From NCBI GenBank assembly GCA_963592185.1, contig CAVAVT010000011.1, positions 1 through 39,533 of the forward strand: a stretch of 39,533 nt of DNA, read 5' to 3'. Source of the DNA: CAVAVT01 sp963592185 (GTDB lineage Bacteria > Bacillota > Negativicutes > Selenomonadales > Selenomonadaceae). Every line of letters starts with the position of its first letter. Positions within the stretch are counted from its first letter, which is position 1. Both the position numbers and the translations under genes were made by a program. Shown here piece after piece: positions 14,640 to 21,778 of this stretch. The notes below the pieces were generated by a model. The model made no database searches and had not been told where the DNA came from. It saw only the letters and a list, made by a program, of their open reading frames with translations.

Positions 14640-16535
14640 TCAAAATCCTAATGCTGTACCTATCTGATAAACAAGCAGTGAAACAACCCATGCTACAGCG
14701 AAGGTATATGCAGCTGCAAAGCCCATCCACTTCCAGGAGTTGGTCTCCTTCTTGATGGTACCAAGTGCGGTGAGGCACGGAGTATACAGCTGGCTGAATA
14801 CCATGAATGCCAATGCAGACATGGTGGTAAATGCAGCACCCATGGTGCCCATCATCTGACCTGCAGCCTCAACTGCATCCTCAGCCTCAGTGGATACATC
14901 AGGAATACCATAGAGAACGCCCATAGTGGATACAACTGACTCCTTAGCGATAATACCGGTGATAACAGCAGAACCTGCCTCCCAGGTATCAAAGCCATGG
15001 AATGTGAACAGAGTGGACATTGCAGAACCAATTGCTGCCAACATGCTCTCGCTCATGTCTTCAACAGGGCCATCAAGGCTGTAGCTGCTGAGGAACCAGA
15101 GAAGAACGGACATTGCGAAGATAATAGTACCGGCTTTAACAAGGTATCCCTTGCCCTTGTCCCAAGTCTCAATGAGAACGGACTTCATATCAGGAATACG
15201 GTAAGGAGGAAGCTCAAGCAGGAAGGTGGATCCTTCATCCTTGAATACAGTATCGCCGAGAACTCTTGCCATAACGATTGCTGCAACAACACCAACAATG
15301 TACATTACGAATACAACATTTGCTGCATTTTCAGGGAAGAACATAGCTGCGAAAAGTGCCATAATAGGCAGCTTTGCACCGCAGGTAAGGAACGGAGTAA
15401 TAAGAATAGAGGTAAGACGGTCCTTCTCGGAATCCAGTGCACGGGCACCCATGATTGCCGGAACGCCACAGCCGAAGCCCATGATGAGAGGCATTACACC
15501 CTTACCAGTAAGGCCTGCACGGCGCATGATAGGATCCATGATGAATGCTACACGTGCCATGTAGCCAGTACCATCAAGGAAACTCAGGCAGAAGAACAGT
15601 ACGAAAATCAGCGGAACGAAGGTAATTACGGCACCAACACCGCCGATGATACCATCACAGATAAGTGACTGCATCCAGTCAGCTACCTCAGTTGCTGCCA
15701 ATGTCTCAGTTGCCCAGTCAAGAAGATCCTCATTTACCAGCTCATCAACAAAGTCTGCAATCGGCTGACCAATCCAGGTAAAGGTAATCTGGAATGTGAG
15801 GTAGATAATACCGAGAAGAATAGGAAGTGCAAGGAAGCCATTTGCAAGCACCTTGTCAAGCTTCTCAGAGAAGGTAGCTCCAACTTCTTTGAACTTCACA
15901 GCCTGAGAAACGATTTTATCAATAAGTCCGTAACGAAGCTCTGCAAGCTCCTCATCAATAACCTCAGGATCCTTGCCGCTGGTCTTGAGAGCCTTAACCT
16001 CAGCAATGTGGGATTCGATGAGCTCGCTGGGCTTGTAGTCCTTCATAACATTGGAAGTAAATACATCCAAAAGCTTCTTAACGCTCTTTGTGCTGTGACC
16101 TATAGTCTCAACAACTGGCATACCAAATGCCTTTTCCAGCGCAATGGTATCGATTTCAACGCCGTTCTTCTTTGCATCGTCCATCATGTTCAGGTCTATG
16201 AGTACGGGGATGCCAAGCTCCATGAGCTGTACTGTAAGGTACAGGTTACGCTCGATGTTGGAAGCATCTACTACGTCCACAACAAGCTCCGGAGCACTCT
16301 GAGTCAGGTACTCGATTACGATAGCTTCTTCCGGAGAGCGTGCATTTACGCTGTATGTACCAGGAAGGTCAACGATGGAGATTGCTCTGTCCTTGTAATT
16401 TACATAGCCAGTCTTCTTATCGACTGTAACGCCAGGCCAGTTACCGATCTTCTGACGTGCACCGGTGAGTGCATTAAAAATTGTGGATTTGCCCACATTG
16501 GGGTTGCCTGTCAGTGCAACTGATAATGTTCCCAT
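14640..16535 (-). CDS. feoB: Ferrous iron transporter FeoB
   Basis: FeoB moves Fe(II) across the inner membrane under control of its GTPase domain. Residues 1-170 hold the G domain: G1 GNPNVGKS (10-17), G2 Thr37, G3 DLPG (56-59) and G4 NMMD (116-119). A helical spacer follows to about residue 235. The Gate-type membrane core includes FVLFFCLSFLDGTGYMARVAF and IMGFGCGVPAIMGAR (Gly-Cys-Gly), with a second Gate half containing FLTCGAKLPIMALFAA. The protein is 631 residues, near the short end for Firmicutes and without the C-terminal extension of the enterobacterial form. It lies 28 bases after feoA and is followed by the Cys-rich peptide. Confidence 0.97.
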   Translation of the reverse strand: MGTLSVALTGNPNVGKSTIFNALTGARQKIGNWPGVTVDKKTGYVNYKDRAISIVDLPGTYSVNARSPEEAIVIEYLTQSAPELVVDVVDASNIERNLYLTVQLMELGIPVLIDLNMMDDAKKNGVEIDTIALEKAFGMPVVETIGHSTKSVKKLLDVFTSNVMKDYKPSELIESHIAEVKALKTSGKDPEVIDEELAELRYGLIDKIVSQAVKFKEVGATFSEKLDKVLANGFLALPILLGIIYLTFQITFTWIGQPIADFVDELVNEDLLDWATETLAATEVADWMQSLICDGIIGGVGAVITFVPLIFVLFFCLSFLDGTGYMARVAFIMDPIMRRAGLTGKGVMPLIMGFGCGVPAIMGARALDSEKDRLTSILITPFLTCGAKLPIMALFAAMFFPENAANVVFVMYIVGVVAAIVMARVLGDTVFKDEGSTFLLELPPYRIPDMKSVLIETWDKGKGYLVKAGTIIFAMSVLLWFLSSYSLDGPVEDMSESMLAAIGSAMSTLFTFHGFDTWEAGSAVITGIIAKESVVSTMGVLYGIPDVSTEAEDAVEAAGQMMGTMGAAFTTMSALAFMVFSQLYTPCLTALGTIKKETNSWKWMGFAAAYTFAVAWVVSLLVYQIGTALGF

Positions 16536-16563
16536 TATTCACTACTCCTTTAAATAAAAATTT

Positions 16564-16785
16564 TTAAGCCATCTCAACTTGGATTTTGGCTGCATCGTCC
16601 TTGCGCATTGCAAGATTATATGAACGTACACGGAGAGCGATTGGGTCTCCCATAGGTGCGGAACGAAGAATCTGTACTCTTGTTCCAGGAATAAGTCCCA
16701 TTGTCATAAGACGGTCCTTCAGTTCAGAATCACCAATCTTGGTAATCTTTACGATGGAACCAACCTTGCCATCTCTCAAAGTCAT
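16564..16785 (-). CDS. feoA: FeoA SH3-like ferrous iron transport protein
   Basis: FeoA is a small SH3-fold protein needed for FeoB function in many bacteria. The 73 residues show the family pattern: GSIVKITKIGDSELKDRLMTMGLIPG, then TRVQILRSAPMGDPIALRV and the final SYNLAMRKDDAAKI. The ATG start follows GGAGG. It is the first gene of feoA-feoB-Cys-rich peptide and is transcribed from a near-consensus promoter with a Fur-box-like site just upstream. Confidence 0.95.
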   Translation of the reverse strand: MTLRDGKVGSIVKITKIGDSELKDRLMTMGLIPGTRVQILRSAPMGDPIALRVRSYNLAMRKDDAAKIQVEMA

Positions 16786-16831
16786 ACTCTTACCTCCAAA
16801 CTATATCGCTATAAGTCCTAAAGACTATGTA

Positions 16832-16860
16832 ATGATATAATATCTCAATAAGCATGTCAA
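16832..16860 (-). promoter_or_regulatory. feoAB promoter
   Basis: TTGACA (16855-16860) and TATCAT (16832-16837) are separated by 17 bases on the minus strand. Confidence 0.8.
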
Positions 16861-16866
16861 GAGAAA

Positions 16867-16881
16867 TGATAATTTTTATCG
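16867..16881. promoter_or_regulatory. Fur box upstream of feoA
   Basis: TGATAATTTTTATCG matches the 7-1-7 Fur consensus TGATAATNATTATCA at 12 of 14 defined positions. It lies 6 bases upstream of the -35 element. Fur repression when iron is sufficient is the expected effect. Confidence 0.65.
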
Positions 16882-16996
16882 CTATCAATAACTCAAATAA
16901 AAACTATCTGAAATTATTTTTTTAATTTTTTTCGTAAACATTTGGCTTTTTATTTTCATAGATAAAAACATTTTTCATTTTCACTTAAAAATCTTC

Positions 16997-17027
16997 AAAA
17001 AAAAAGCCGCCGCCCAATGGCGACAGC
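16997..17027 (-). terminator. Terminator of the fez-like operon
   Basis: On the minus strand the stem GCTGTCGCC/GGCGGCGGC (two G-T pairs, 4-base loop ATTG) is followed by nine T. It separates the P-type ATPase gene from the feoA promoter region. Confidence 0.88.
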
Positions 17028-17036
17028 ATTTTTTAT

Positions 17037-19145
17037 TTATTCCATATGCTTGTAGTTTGACATGAACTGCCTTGGCGGTGTCAGTACCCTGGCACTGTTC
17101 AATACAACAGCCAATGTTGCTGTATTATGAATTACAGCGGCCCAGAGAGGACTGATTTTTCCAAGTGCACCCAGCAGCATAGCCACTGAATTTACTGTTA
17201 TAGTAGCTGTAAAGTTCTGATGAATCAAATTCATAGTGCGGCGTCCAATTCTAAGAGCCTCAATGAGGCGCTCCGGATCCTCGGACTGAATTGTTACAGC
17301 TGAGGATTCTGCTGCAATATCTGTCTGACGGCCTCCAAGGGATACACCCACATCGGAGAAGGCAAGTGCAGGTGCATCATTTATGCCGTCTCCTACCATC
17401 ATTACGCAGCCACGCTTCTTAAGCTTCATGACATAGTCAGCCTTATCCTCTGGGAGAACCTCCGCATGATAGGAGTCAATGTCCATCTTACGTGCCACAT
17501 CCGCAGCAGCATCAGCTGAGTCGCCAGTGAGCATAACTATCTCATCCACACCGTATCTTCTCATCTGATTCAGTGTTTTCTTCATCTTAGGACGAATAGG
17601 ATCTGTTATGCCAATAAGGCCAATAAGCTCATTGTCTCTGGAAACGTAGAGAAGGTTTACATCCTTGACCCCGGCGGTAAGATTGTCAACATCCTGAATA
17701 TGACGCTCGTCCATAAACTTCTTGCTGCCTACCAGAATCTTGCCACCTGTGCAGATTTCTCCAGTATGTGTCTCAAAGTCTGGAACAACGGCCTGCATTC
17801 CACGGGCAACAATGGTCTTTGAGGACTTATGCTGAGGAACCTTCCAATTGTGTTCCTTCACATATTTCTGAATAGCAACAGCCAATGGATGAACAGAATG
17901 CTGCTCAGCAGATGCCGCCATGAGAAGCATTTCCTCCTCTGTAACACTCTTGGAGGTTGCAAGGAAGGAAATCTGCGGAACACCAACCGTTATTGTACCG
18001 GTCTTATCCAGCACAAGGGTATCAGTTTCCGCTAGGGCTTCAATGTAGTTTCCGCCCTTTACAAGTATGCCCTTTCGTGCTGCCGCAGCAATGGCTGCAG
18101 AAATAGCTGTTGCTGTAGAAAGTTTAAGTCCGCAGGAGAAATCGATGAACAGAAGATTCAGCACACGCTGCCAGTCTCTGGTTGCACCATACACAACGGC
18201 TGCACCAAGGAATGAAATAGGAACCAGCAGATTTGCCATATTGTCAGCAAAATTCTGTACCGGTGCCCTGCGTGCCTGAGCTTCCTCAACCAGATGTACT
18301 ATCCGGGCAAGGGAAGTATCCTTGCCCACCTTTTCAACAAGCACTTCAATTTCTCCAGCCTCAACCACACTGCCAGCATAAACCTGTGTGCCCTTTTTCT
18401 TCATTGCCGGGCGAGATTCACCAGTAATGGATGCCTGATTTACCGCTGCATTTCCTGATATAACTTTGCCATCGATACAGATTTTTTCACCTGTATGTAC
18501 AGCAATAGTATCTCCGGTCTTAACAGCTTCCACAGGAACCTTGCGCTCTACGCCGTTCTCAACCAGCCATACATAACGCTGGTTCAGATTCAAAAGGCCT
18601 GAAATCTGGCTTCTTGCACGCTCTGCCGCATAGCTGGTGAGCATTTCTGCACCATTGGAGAGAGTCAGCAGTGTAAGGCTTGACTCCGGCTTGCCAGCCA
18701 GTACTGATGCAATAACCGCTGTAGCTGTAAGGGTATCAGCATTTGGACGGCCTTCCTTAAAAGCTCCCTGAATACCGCTTTTTATGAAGCCACGTGCCAT
18801 GCCAAGAACCAAAACGCTTCTGATGATAGTAGCCCCGGCAAAAAATTCTGGTGCTACCTTCTTCAGAATCTGCATTCCAGCAAAGCTTGCCAGAGAAAAC
18901 ATTGCTTCCCTGCGGTAATCCGACATATCCGGCCCCTTTTCAGCCGGAGTTTTGCTAACCTCCAAGGACTTTAGATATCTGGCAGCCTGTATAGGCATTA
19001 CGCTATTATACCAAATTTTCAGCTCCATACCGTTGATTACAGCTGATACAATGCCCCTTATGCTGCGGAGACGGGCACAGATTATTGCACGGTCCCTGGC
19101 ATCAGGGGTTTTGGGCAGATATAATTTCTGATACATGCACTTCAT
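17037..19145 (-). CDS. P1B-type metal ATPase with SCG transmembrane motif (FezB-like, ferrosome candidate)
   Basis: This 702-residue P-type ATPase has the actuator motif TGES (241-244), the phosphorylation site DKTGT (380-384), the P1B HP motif (419-420) and the hinge GDGINDAP (585-592). The usual CPC/SPC/CPH metal site is replaced by SCG (337-339, in FIDFSCGLKLSTAT), so it is not a standard Cu, Zn or Co pump. The N-terminus (residues 10-60) is a degenerate HMA-like fold without CxxC, preceding a helix region rich in small residues. I start it at ATG 19143-19145, which overlaps the upstream stop as ATGA; a frame beginning at 19184 would overlap more. The motif, the HMA-like neighbours and the Fur/Feo setting point to the P1B-6 group that includes FezB of ferrosomes. 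The iron substrate is inference. Confidence 0.8.
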   Translation of the reverse strand: MKCMYQKLYLPKTPDARDRAIICARLRSIRGIVSAVINGMELKIWYNSVMPIQAARYLKSLEVSKTPAEKGPDMSDYRREAMFSLASFAGMQILKKVAPEFFAGATIIRSVLVLGMARGFIKSGIQGAFKEGRPNADTLTATAVIASVLAGKPESSLTLLTLSNGAEMLTSYAAERARSQISGLLNLNQRYVWLVENGVERKVPVEAVKTGDTIAVHTGEKICIDGKVISGNAAVNQASITGESRPAMKKKGTQVYAGSVVEAGEIEVLVEKVGKDTSLARIVHLVEEAQARRAPVQNFADNMANLLVPISFLGAAVVYGATRDWQRVLNLLFIDFSCGLKLSTATAISAAIAAAARKGILVKGGNYIEALAETDTLVLDKTGTITVGVPQISFLATSKSVTEEEMLLMAASAEQHSVHPLAVAIQKYVKEHNWKVPQHKSSKTIVARGMQAVVPDFETHTGEICTGGKILVGSKKFMDERHIQDVDNLTAGVKDVNLLYVSRDNELIGLIGITDPIRPKMKKTLNQMRRYGVDEIVMLTGDSADAAADVARKMDIDSYHAEVLPEDKADYVMKLKKRGCVMMVGDGINDAPALAFSDVGVSLGGRQTDIAAESSAVTIQSEDPERLIEALRIGRRTMNLIHQNFTATITVNSVAMLLGALGKISPLWAAVIHNTATLAVVLNSARVLTPPRQFMSNYKHME

Positions 19146-19771
19146 TCTGTACGCCGTCCTCTCATCAGTGTAAAGGCCCACCACAGCATCTGCGGACCGG
19201 AAGGACTCTGTCCCAGAAGAATCATTTTCCTGAGACCTCTAACAATGAAGAACAGTGAAATAACTGTACTCAGATCCAGCCAGTTGGCTGTACTTTTAAT
19301 TAAGGACTTGTCCATCGCCTTAACGGAGCCGCATAGACTGTTGCCAACAGCGGCTCTATGCTTTCCCTTACAAGGCTTTGCACAATCCTTTTTGCCAGCA
19401 AAAAGTCTATACATAAGGAACTCAATCTTTGCAGGATTACACTGAAATATTATAAGCAAACTTCCTGTAGCAGGATTTGCCTTTACAGACTTAATGTAGT
19501 CCAGCTTTATCAGCTGCTCTTCCAAAAGCCCTGCCAGCTCTCCGTTGTTCTGAAGAGTTGAAACATGGTACCTTCTGCGCCCCTTTGACGCTGACACCAG
19601 TGTATATTCCGCTGATTCTGGTTTTGCTGCCTGAGCGGCTGCCGGGGCTTTCCTTACAGATGGTCTTCCCCCTCTTCCTGCTGCCGCCATTGACTGCTTC
19701 TGAAAAAGCATATTATGCATAGCCTTGCCTATTGATGCTCCAAGCATCAGGCCTGACATATATGGCTGCAT
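19142..19771 (-). CDS. HMA-like domain membrane protein (Fez accessory candidate)
   Basis: I cannot assign a proven function. The 209 residues divide into four parts. First is a Gly-spaced hydrophobic N-terminus (MSGLMLGASIGKAM). Then comes an Ala/Pro/Arg-rich linker (28-54). An HMA-like domain without CxxC follows (56-122: SKGRRRYHV, NNGEL, SVKANPATGSLLIIF). Last is a Cys-containing loop with one or two membrane segments (167-205: LSTVISLFFIVRGL, PQMLWWAFTLM). The ATG follows AGGAGG by 9 bases. It is 6 bases downstream of the HMA-like gene at 19778, and its stop overlaps the ATPase start, so translation is coupled. The HMA-like part resembles that of its upstream neighbour closely. Confidence 0.75.
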   Translation of the reverse strand: MQPYMSGLMLGASIGKAMHNMLFQKQSMAAAGRGGRPSVRKAPAAAQAAKPESAEYTLVSASKGRRRYHVSTLQNNGELAGLLEEQLIKLDYIKSVKANPATGSLLIIFQCNPAKIEFLMYRLFAGKKDCAKPCKGKHRAAVGNSLCGSVKAMDKSLIKSTANWLDLSTVISLFFIVRGLRKMILLGQSPSGPQMLWWAFTLMRGRRTE

Positions 19772-19777
19772 AAAACA

Positions 19778-20077
19778 TTACCTCCTTTTGGCATGTGTCT
19801 TTATGTACTCTTCTACCCGTACAAGTTCCGTATTGGTACGAAGAACCTCTGGTGAATACTTGAGAAGTATTGAACCTGTTACTAAGTTCGTTTCCACTGA
19901 GGCAATTTCCTTCATACCGCCAAGGGTATCATGAATTTTTTTCTCAAGCTCCCCGTTGTTGACCAAATGCTTGCTATAAAGTCTGATTCGTCCCGGAGTG
20001 TAGTTTGCCACTTCCACTGAACGAATGATAAAATCCAATTTGCTGTGAGGGATATGTATACTATCTAAGATTCCCAC
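19778..20077 (-). CDS. Small HMA-like protein without CxxC (Fez accessory candidate)
   Basis: The 99-residue soluble protein consists of a single heavy-metal-associated-like fold lacking the CxxC metal motif. Its landmarks are YTPGRIRLYSK (26-36), VNNGELE (39-45), IASVETNLVTGSILLKY (58-74) and a basic C-terminal helix. The first strand carries conserved arginines where classical HMA domains carry the cysteines. I start it at GTG 20075-20077, 10 bases after GGAGG; a TTG three codons earlier is only one base from that site. It is the first gene after an internal terminator at 20131-20163, so it depends on read-through from the upstream promoter unless another promoter exists. Confidence 0.75.
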   Translation of the reverse strand: MGILDSIHIPHSKLDFIIRSVEVANYTPGRIRLYSKHLVNNGELEKKIHDTLGGMKEIASVETNLVTGSILLKYSPEVLRTNTELVRVEEYIKTHAKRR

Positions 20078-20130
20078 TATTTTCAATCCTCCGGATTCTA
20101 TGGAATATGTTCCAATATATGATATATGTG

Positions 20131-20163
20131 TAAAAAAGAGACTGTCCTACTGGGCAGTCTCTT
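20131..20163 (-). terminator. Internal terminator between the glycine-zipper gene and the HMA-like genes
   Basis: On the minus strand AGAGACTGCCC pairs with GGACAGTCTCT around the loop AGTA, followed by six T. It lies inside the cluster, so it should lower transcription of the ATPase genes relative to the first gene. Confidence 0.85.
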
Positions 20164-20204
20164 CTCGCAGGTCAATAAAACCGTACTAATTTACGCTTAT
20201 CAAA

Positions 20205-20411
20205 TTACTGCTCGGATGCCTGTGCAGCAATGAGATCCTCAAGCTCTTCCTTCTGACGCTGGAGCTCTGCAAGAGGAACCTGTGCCTGTGCCGGAGCTGC
20301 CTGTGCGAGAGCCTCCATCTGCTGCTCACGCTCCTGCATGAAACGATAACCGAAAATACCAGCTACAGCACCTACAGCTAATCCAATCCAAAAATCAGTC
20401 TTCTGAAACAT
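20205..20411 (-). CDS. Small glycine-zipper (YtxH-like) membrane peptide, first gene of the fez-like operon
   Basis: The 68-residue protein has one N-terminal membrane helix with a regular glycine zipper (Gly10, Gly14, Gly18, Gly21 within WIGLAVGAVAGIFGY). A charged, Ala/Gln-rich amphipathic helix follows, able to form a coiled coil (about 23-68). Such spacing favours tight helix packing in membranes, and YtxH-like proteins look alike. I start it at ATG 20409-20411, preceded by AGGAGG about 8-9 bases upstream; longer frames lack a site. It is closest to a strong promoter and is followed by a terminator, so it is probably made in excess over the downstream ATPase. A scaffold role in a membrane compartment is inference. 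Confidence 0.75.
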   Translation of the reverse strand: MFQKTDFWIGLAVGAVAGIFGYRFMQEREQQMEALAQAAPAQAQVPLAELQRQKEELEDLIAAQASEQ

Positions 20412-20480
20412 ATTAAACAACCTCCTATTAATTTGTATCCATACATGCTTTGGCATCACACGCCACAAACATTTAACATA

Positions 20481-20509
20481 ATCATATCAATGGTTTTACA
20501 CTATGTCAA
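20481..20509 (-). promoter_or_regulatory. Promoter of the fez-like operon
   Basis: TTGACA (20504-20509) and TATGAT (20481-20486) are 17 bases apart on the minus strand, a near-consensus promoter. It is overlapped by an inverted repeat (20489-20515). Confidence 0.85.
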
Positions 20510-20515
20510 ACCATT
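20489..20515. repeat. Inverted repeat over the fez-like promoter (candidate operator)
   Basis: AATGGTTT (20489-20496) and AAACCATT (20508-20515) are perfect 8-base arms around 11 bases, covering the -35 and spacer. No T run follows on the minus strand, so an operator is likelier than a terminator for the flavodoxin gene. Confidence 0.5.
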
Positions 20516-20530
20516 TTAGGATACACTAAA

Positions 20531-20545
20531 TGATAGGAATTATCT
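20531..20545. promoter_or_regulatory. Fur-box-like site upstream of the fez-like promoter
   Basis: TGATAGGAATTATCT matches the 7-1-7 Fur consensus at 11 of 14 defined positions. It lies 21 bases upstream of the -35, just after the flavodoxin stop codon. Confidence 0.45.
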
Positions 20546-20553
20546 TTACTTTC

Positions 20554-20985
20554 TCAGATAGCCTCTACAGCTTTTTTTCCGAAATTTTCACATTCAGCAA
20601 TGCCCTCATTGTCCGGTGCACTATTGATTATGAGACTTTCTGTCAACAGTACAGCACCGGCATTTTTAGCCCGGTCATCCCAGTCACGCATCCACTGTCC
20701 GTCACCCCATCCGTAGGAACCGAAAAGGGCGAGCTTTTTTCCGGAAAGAGCGCTCTCAGCTTCAGCAAAAAACGGCTCAAATTCACATTCCTCAAGAACT
20801 TCGTCACCCATAGCCGGGCAGCCCATGAAAACAGCGTCATAATTGCCAATGTCGCTGGCAGAAGCATCAGCAACCTGTGCCACGTCCACCTCTGCCCCAG
20901 CATTCCTAGCTCCGTCAGCAATGGCATTTGCCATCATTTCTGTATTTCCTGTGCCAGTCCAATATACCACTAATACCTTGCTCAT
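20554..20985 (-). CDS. Flavodoxin
   Basis: Flavodoxin is an FMN electron carrier that replaces ferredoxin when iron is scarce. The 143-residue protein begins SKVLVVYWTGTGNTEMMA, the FMN phosphate-binding loop (TGTGNTE, about residues 10-16). It contains the FMN-flanking loops MGCPAMGDE and FGSYGWGDGQWM. This is the short-chain type. It lies 45 bases downstream of the DUF3793 gene and is likely cotranscribed from the Fur-box-bearing promoter at 21673-21701. Confidence 0.95.
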   Translation of the reverse strand: MSKVLVVYWTGTGNTEMMANAIADGARNAGAEVDVAQVADASASDIGNYDAVFMGCPAMGDEVLEECEFEPFFAEAESALSGKKLALFGSYGWGDGQWMRDWDDRAKNAGAVLLTESLIINSAPDNEGIAECENFGKKAVEAI

Positions 20986-21030
20986 ATTATTACCTCTTTT
21001 CTTATTTTTTCAGCAAATATATGTAAATTT

Positions 21031-21600
21031 CTATACTGCCATAAGCAATTTCTCGATTTCTTCCCCAGCTTCAAGCCGTCTGCAAAAGGCCTTAGTGCAT
21101 TCGGTGTACATCTGGAAAAGTTTTTTTGTTTCCTGCTCATTGGAATATACCTTCCAATATCCGCAGTAGGCATAATCATGGCCTTTGTGCTCGATAAAGC
21201 CAATTACATCCTTGGGCGGATATCCCAAAAACAGCCCCACCTCATGTGGAAAGCCCTTTTGACAGGTATTTATACGAATTATGAGATGGGAAAGGAGCTG
21301 GATGACTGTTCCATTTACTGGATAGCCAAATCTCCTGAGGATAGACTTTACTTCCCTGCAGCTCAAAATATTTTCAAGTTCGCTTTCCCTATAAAAAAGC
21401 ATGAGCATATAATCCTTATCCTCCTTGAGACATATGGAGGCAATACCCTTGCAAAGAAGACAGGGCCGATATTTTTTCAGCAATGAATATACATCATCAA
21501 AGGCTGATTTTTTCACAGTGAGCATACTGGCTGCCTTTAATCCGGAAAAAGTTGGTGCGCAATGGTAGCCCAGAAGCCCTTCAAATTTCTTATTCCCCAC
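21031..21600 (-). CDS. DUF3793 family protein
   Basis: The 189-residue protein of unknown biochemical role belongs to a family often found beside flavodoxin and iron-transport genes in anaerobic Firmicutes. Recognisable features are the start YHCAPTFSGLKAASML, LMLFYRESEL, CREVKSILRRFGYP and FPHEVGLFLGYPPKDVIGFIEHKG. A C-terminal part (YWKVYSNEQETKKLFQMYTECT) is also family-like. Several cysteines are spread through the chain. The start is GTG (21598-21600), 8 bases after AGGAG. The link to iron limitation comes from gene context and the Fur-box-like site in its promoter, not from a known activity. Confidence 0.88.
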   Translation of the reverse strand: MGNKKFEGLLGYHCAPTFSGLKAASMLTVKKSAFDDVYSLLKKYRPCLLCKGIASICLKEDKDYMLMLFYRESELENILSCREVKSILRRFGYPVNGTVIQLLSHLIIRINTCQKGFPHEVGLFLGYPPKDVIGFIEHKGHDYAYCGYWKVYSNEQETKKLFQMYTECTKAFCRRLEAGEEIEKLLMAV

Positions 21601-21625
21601 CTGCTCATCTCCTTAATCAAGGTGT

Positions 21626-21644
21626 ATTAATGCTAATAACTATC
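21626..21644. promoter_or_regulatory. Weak Fur-like site in the DUF3793 leader
   Basis: Read on the minus strand, GATAGTTATTAGCATTAAT matches the 19-bp Fur consensus at about 13 of 19 positions. It lies between the promoter and the GTG start. This is the weakest of the Fur candidates. Confidence 0.3.
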
Positions 21645-21672
21645 AATACACCAGATAAATCCTTGCTTTTTT

Positions 21673-21701
21673 ATTAAATCATAAATGATAATCTTTTTCA
21701 A
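21673..21701 (-). promoter_or_regulatory. Promoter of DUF3793-flavodoxin
   Basis: TTGAAA (21696-21701) and TTTAAT (21673-21678) are 17 bases apart on the minus strand. Confidence 0.6.
21686..21700. promoter_or_regulatory. Fur box over the DUF3793 promoter
   Basis: TGATAATCTTTTTCA matches the 7-1-7 Fur consensus at 12 of 14 positions and overlaps the -35 and spacer of the minus-strand promoter. Confidence 0.6.
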
Positions 21702-21710
21702 TAAAAATTT

Positions 21711-21725
21711 TGATAATGATTTGCA
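21711..21725. promoter_or_regulatory. Fur box over the SLH porin promoter
   Basis: TGATAATGATTTGCA matches the 7-1-7 consensus at 12 of 14 positions. Its centre is 25 bp from the previous box and it overlaps the porin -35 element. Confidence 0.5.
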
Positions 21726-21749
21726 GTCCTAAAAAAATTGTGCTAGAAT
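21721..21749 (+). promoter_or_regulatory. Promoter of the SLH porin
   Basis: TTGCAG (21721-21726) and TAGAAT (21744-21749) are 17 bases apart, giving a leader of about 110 bases. Confidence 0.65.
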
Positions 21750-21778
21750 CTTACACGTGCTATAGGAGAATATTATTT

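Noticed and set aside
17037..19145. Reading the second P-type ATPase as another copper or zinc exporter
   Set aside because: It lacks CPC, CPH or SPC in the membrane metal site and CxxC in the N-terminus, and its neighbours are iron genes rather than a metal-stress regulator.
19146..19184. Longer start for the SCG-type ATPase at 19184
   Set aside because: It overlaps the upstream gene by 43 bases; the ATG at 19145 gives an ATGA overlap and still includes the whole HMA-like region.
20412..20468. N-terminal extension of the glycine-zipper peptide to 20468
   Set aside because: The strong AGGAGG site lies before the ATG at 20411, and the extension would cover most of the short leader after the -10 element.
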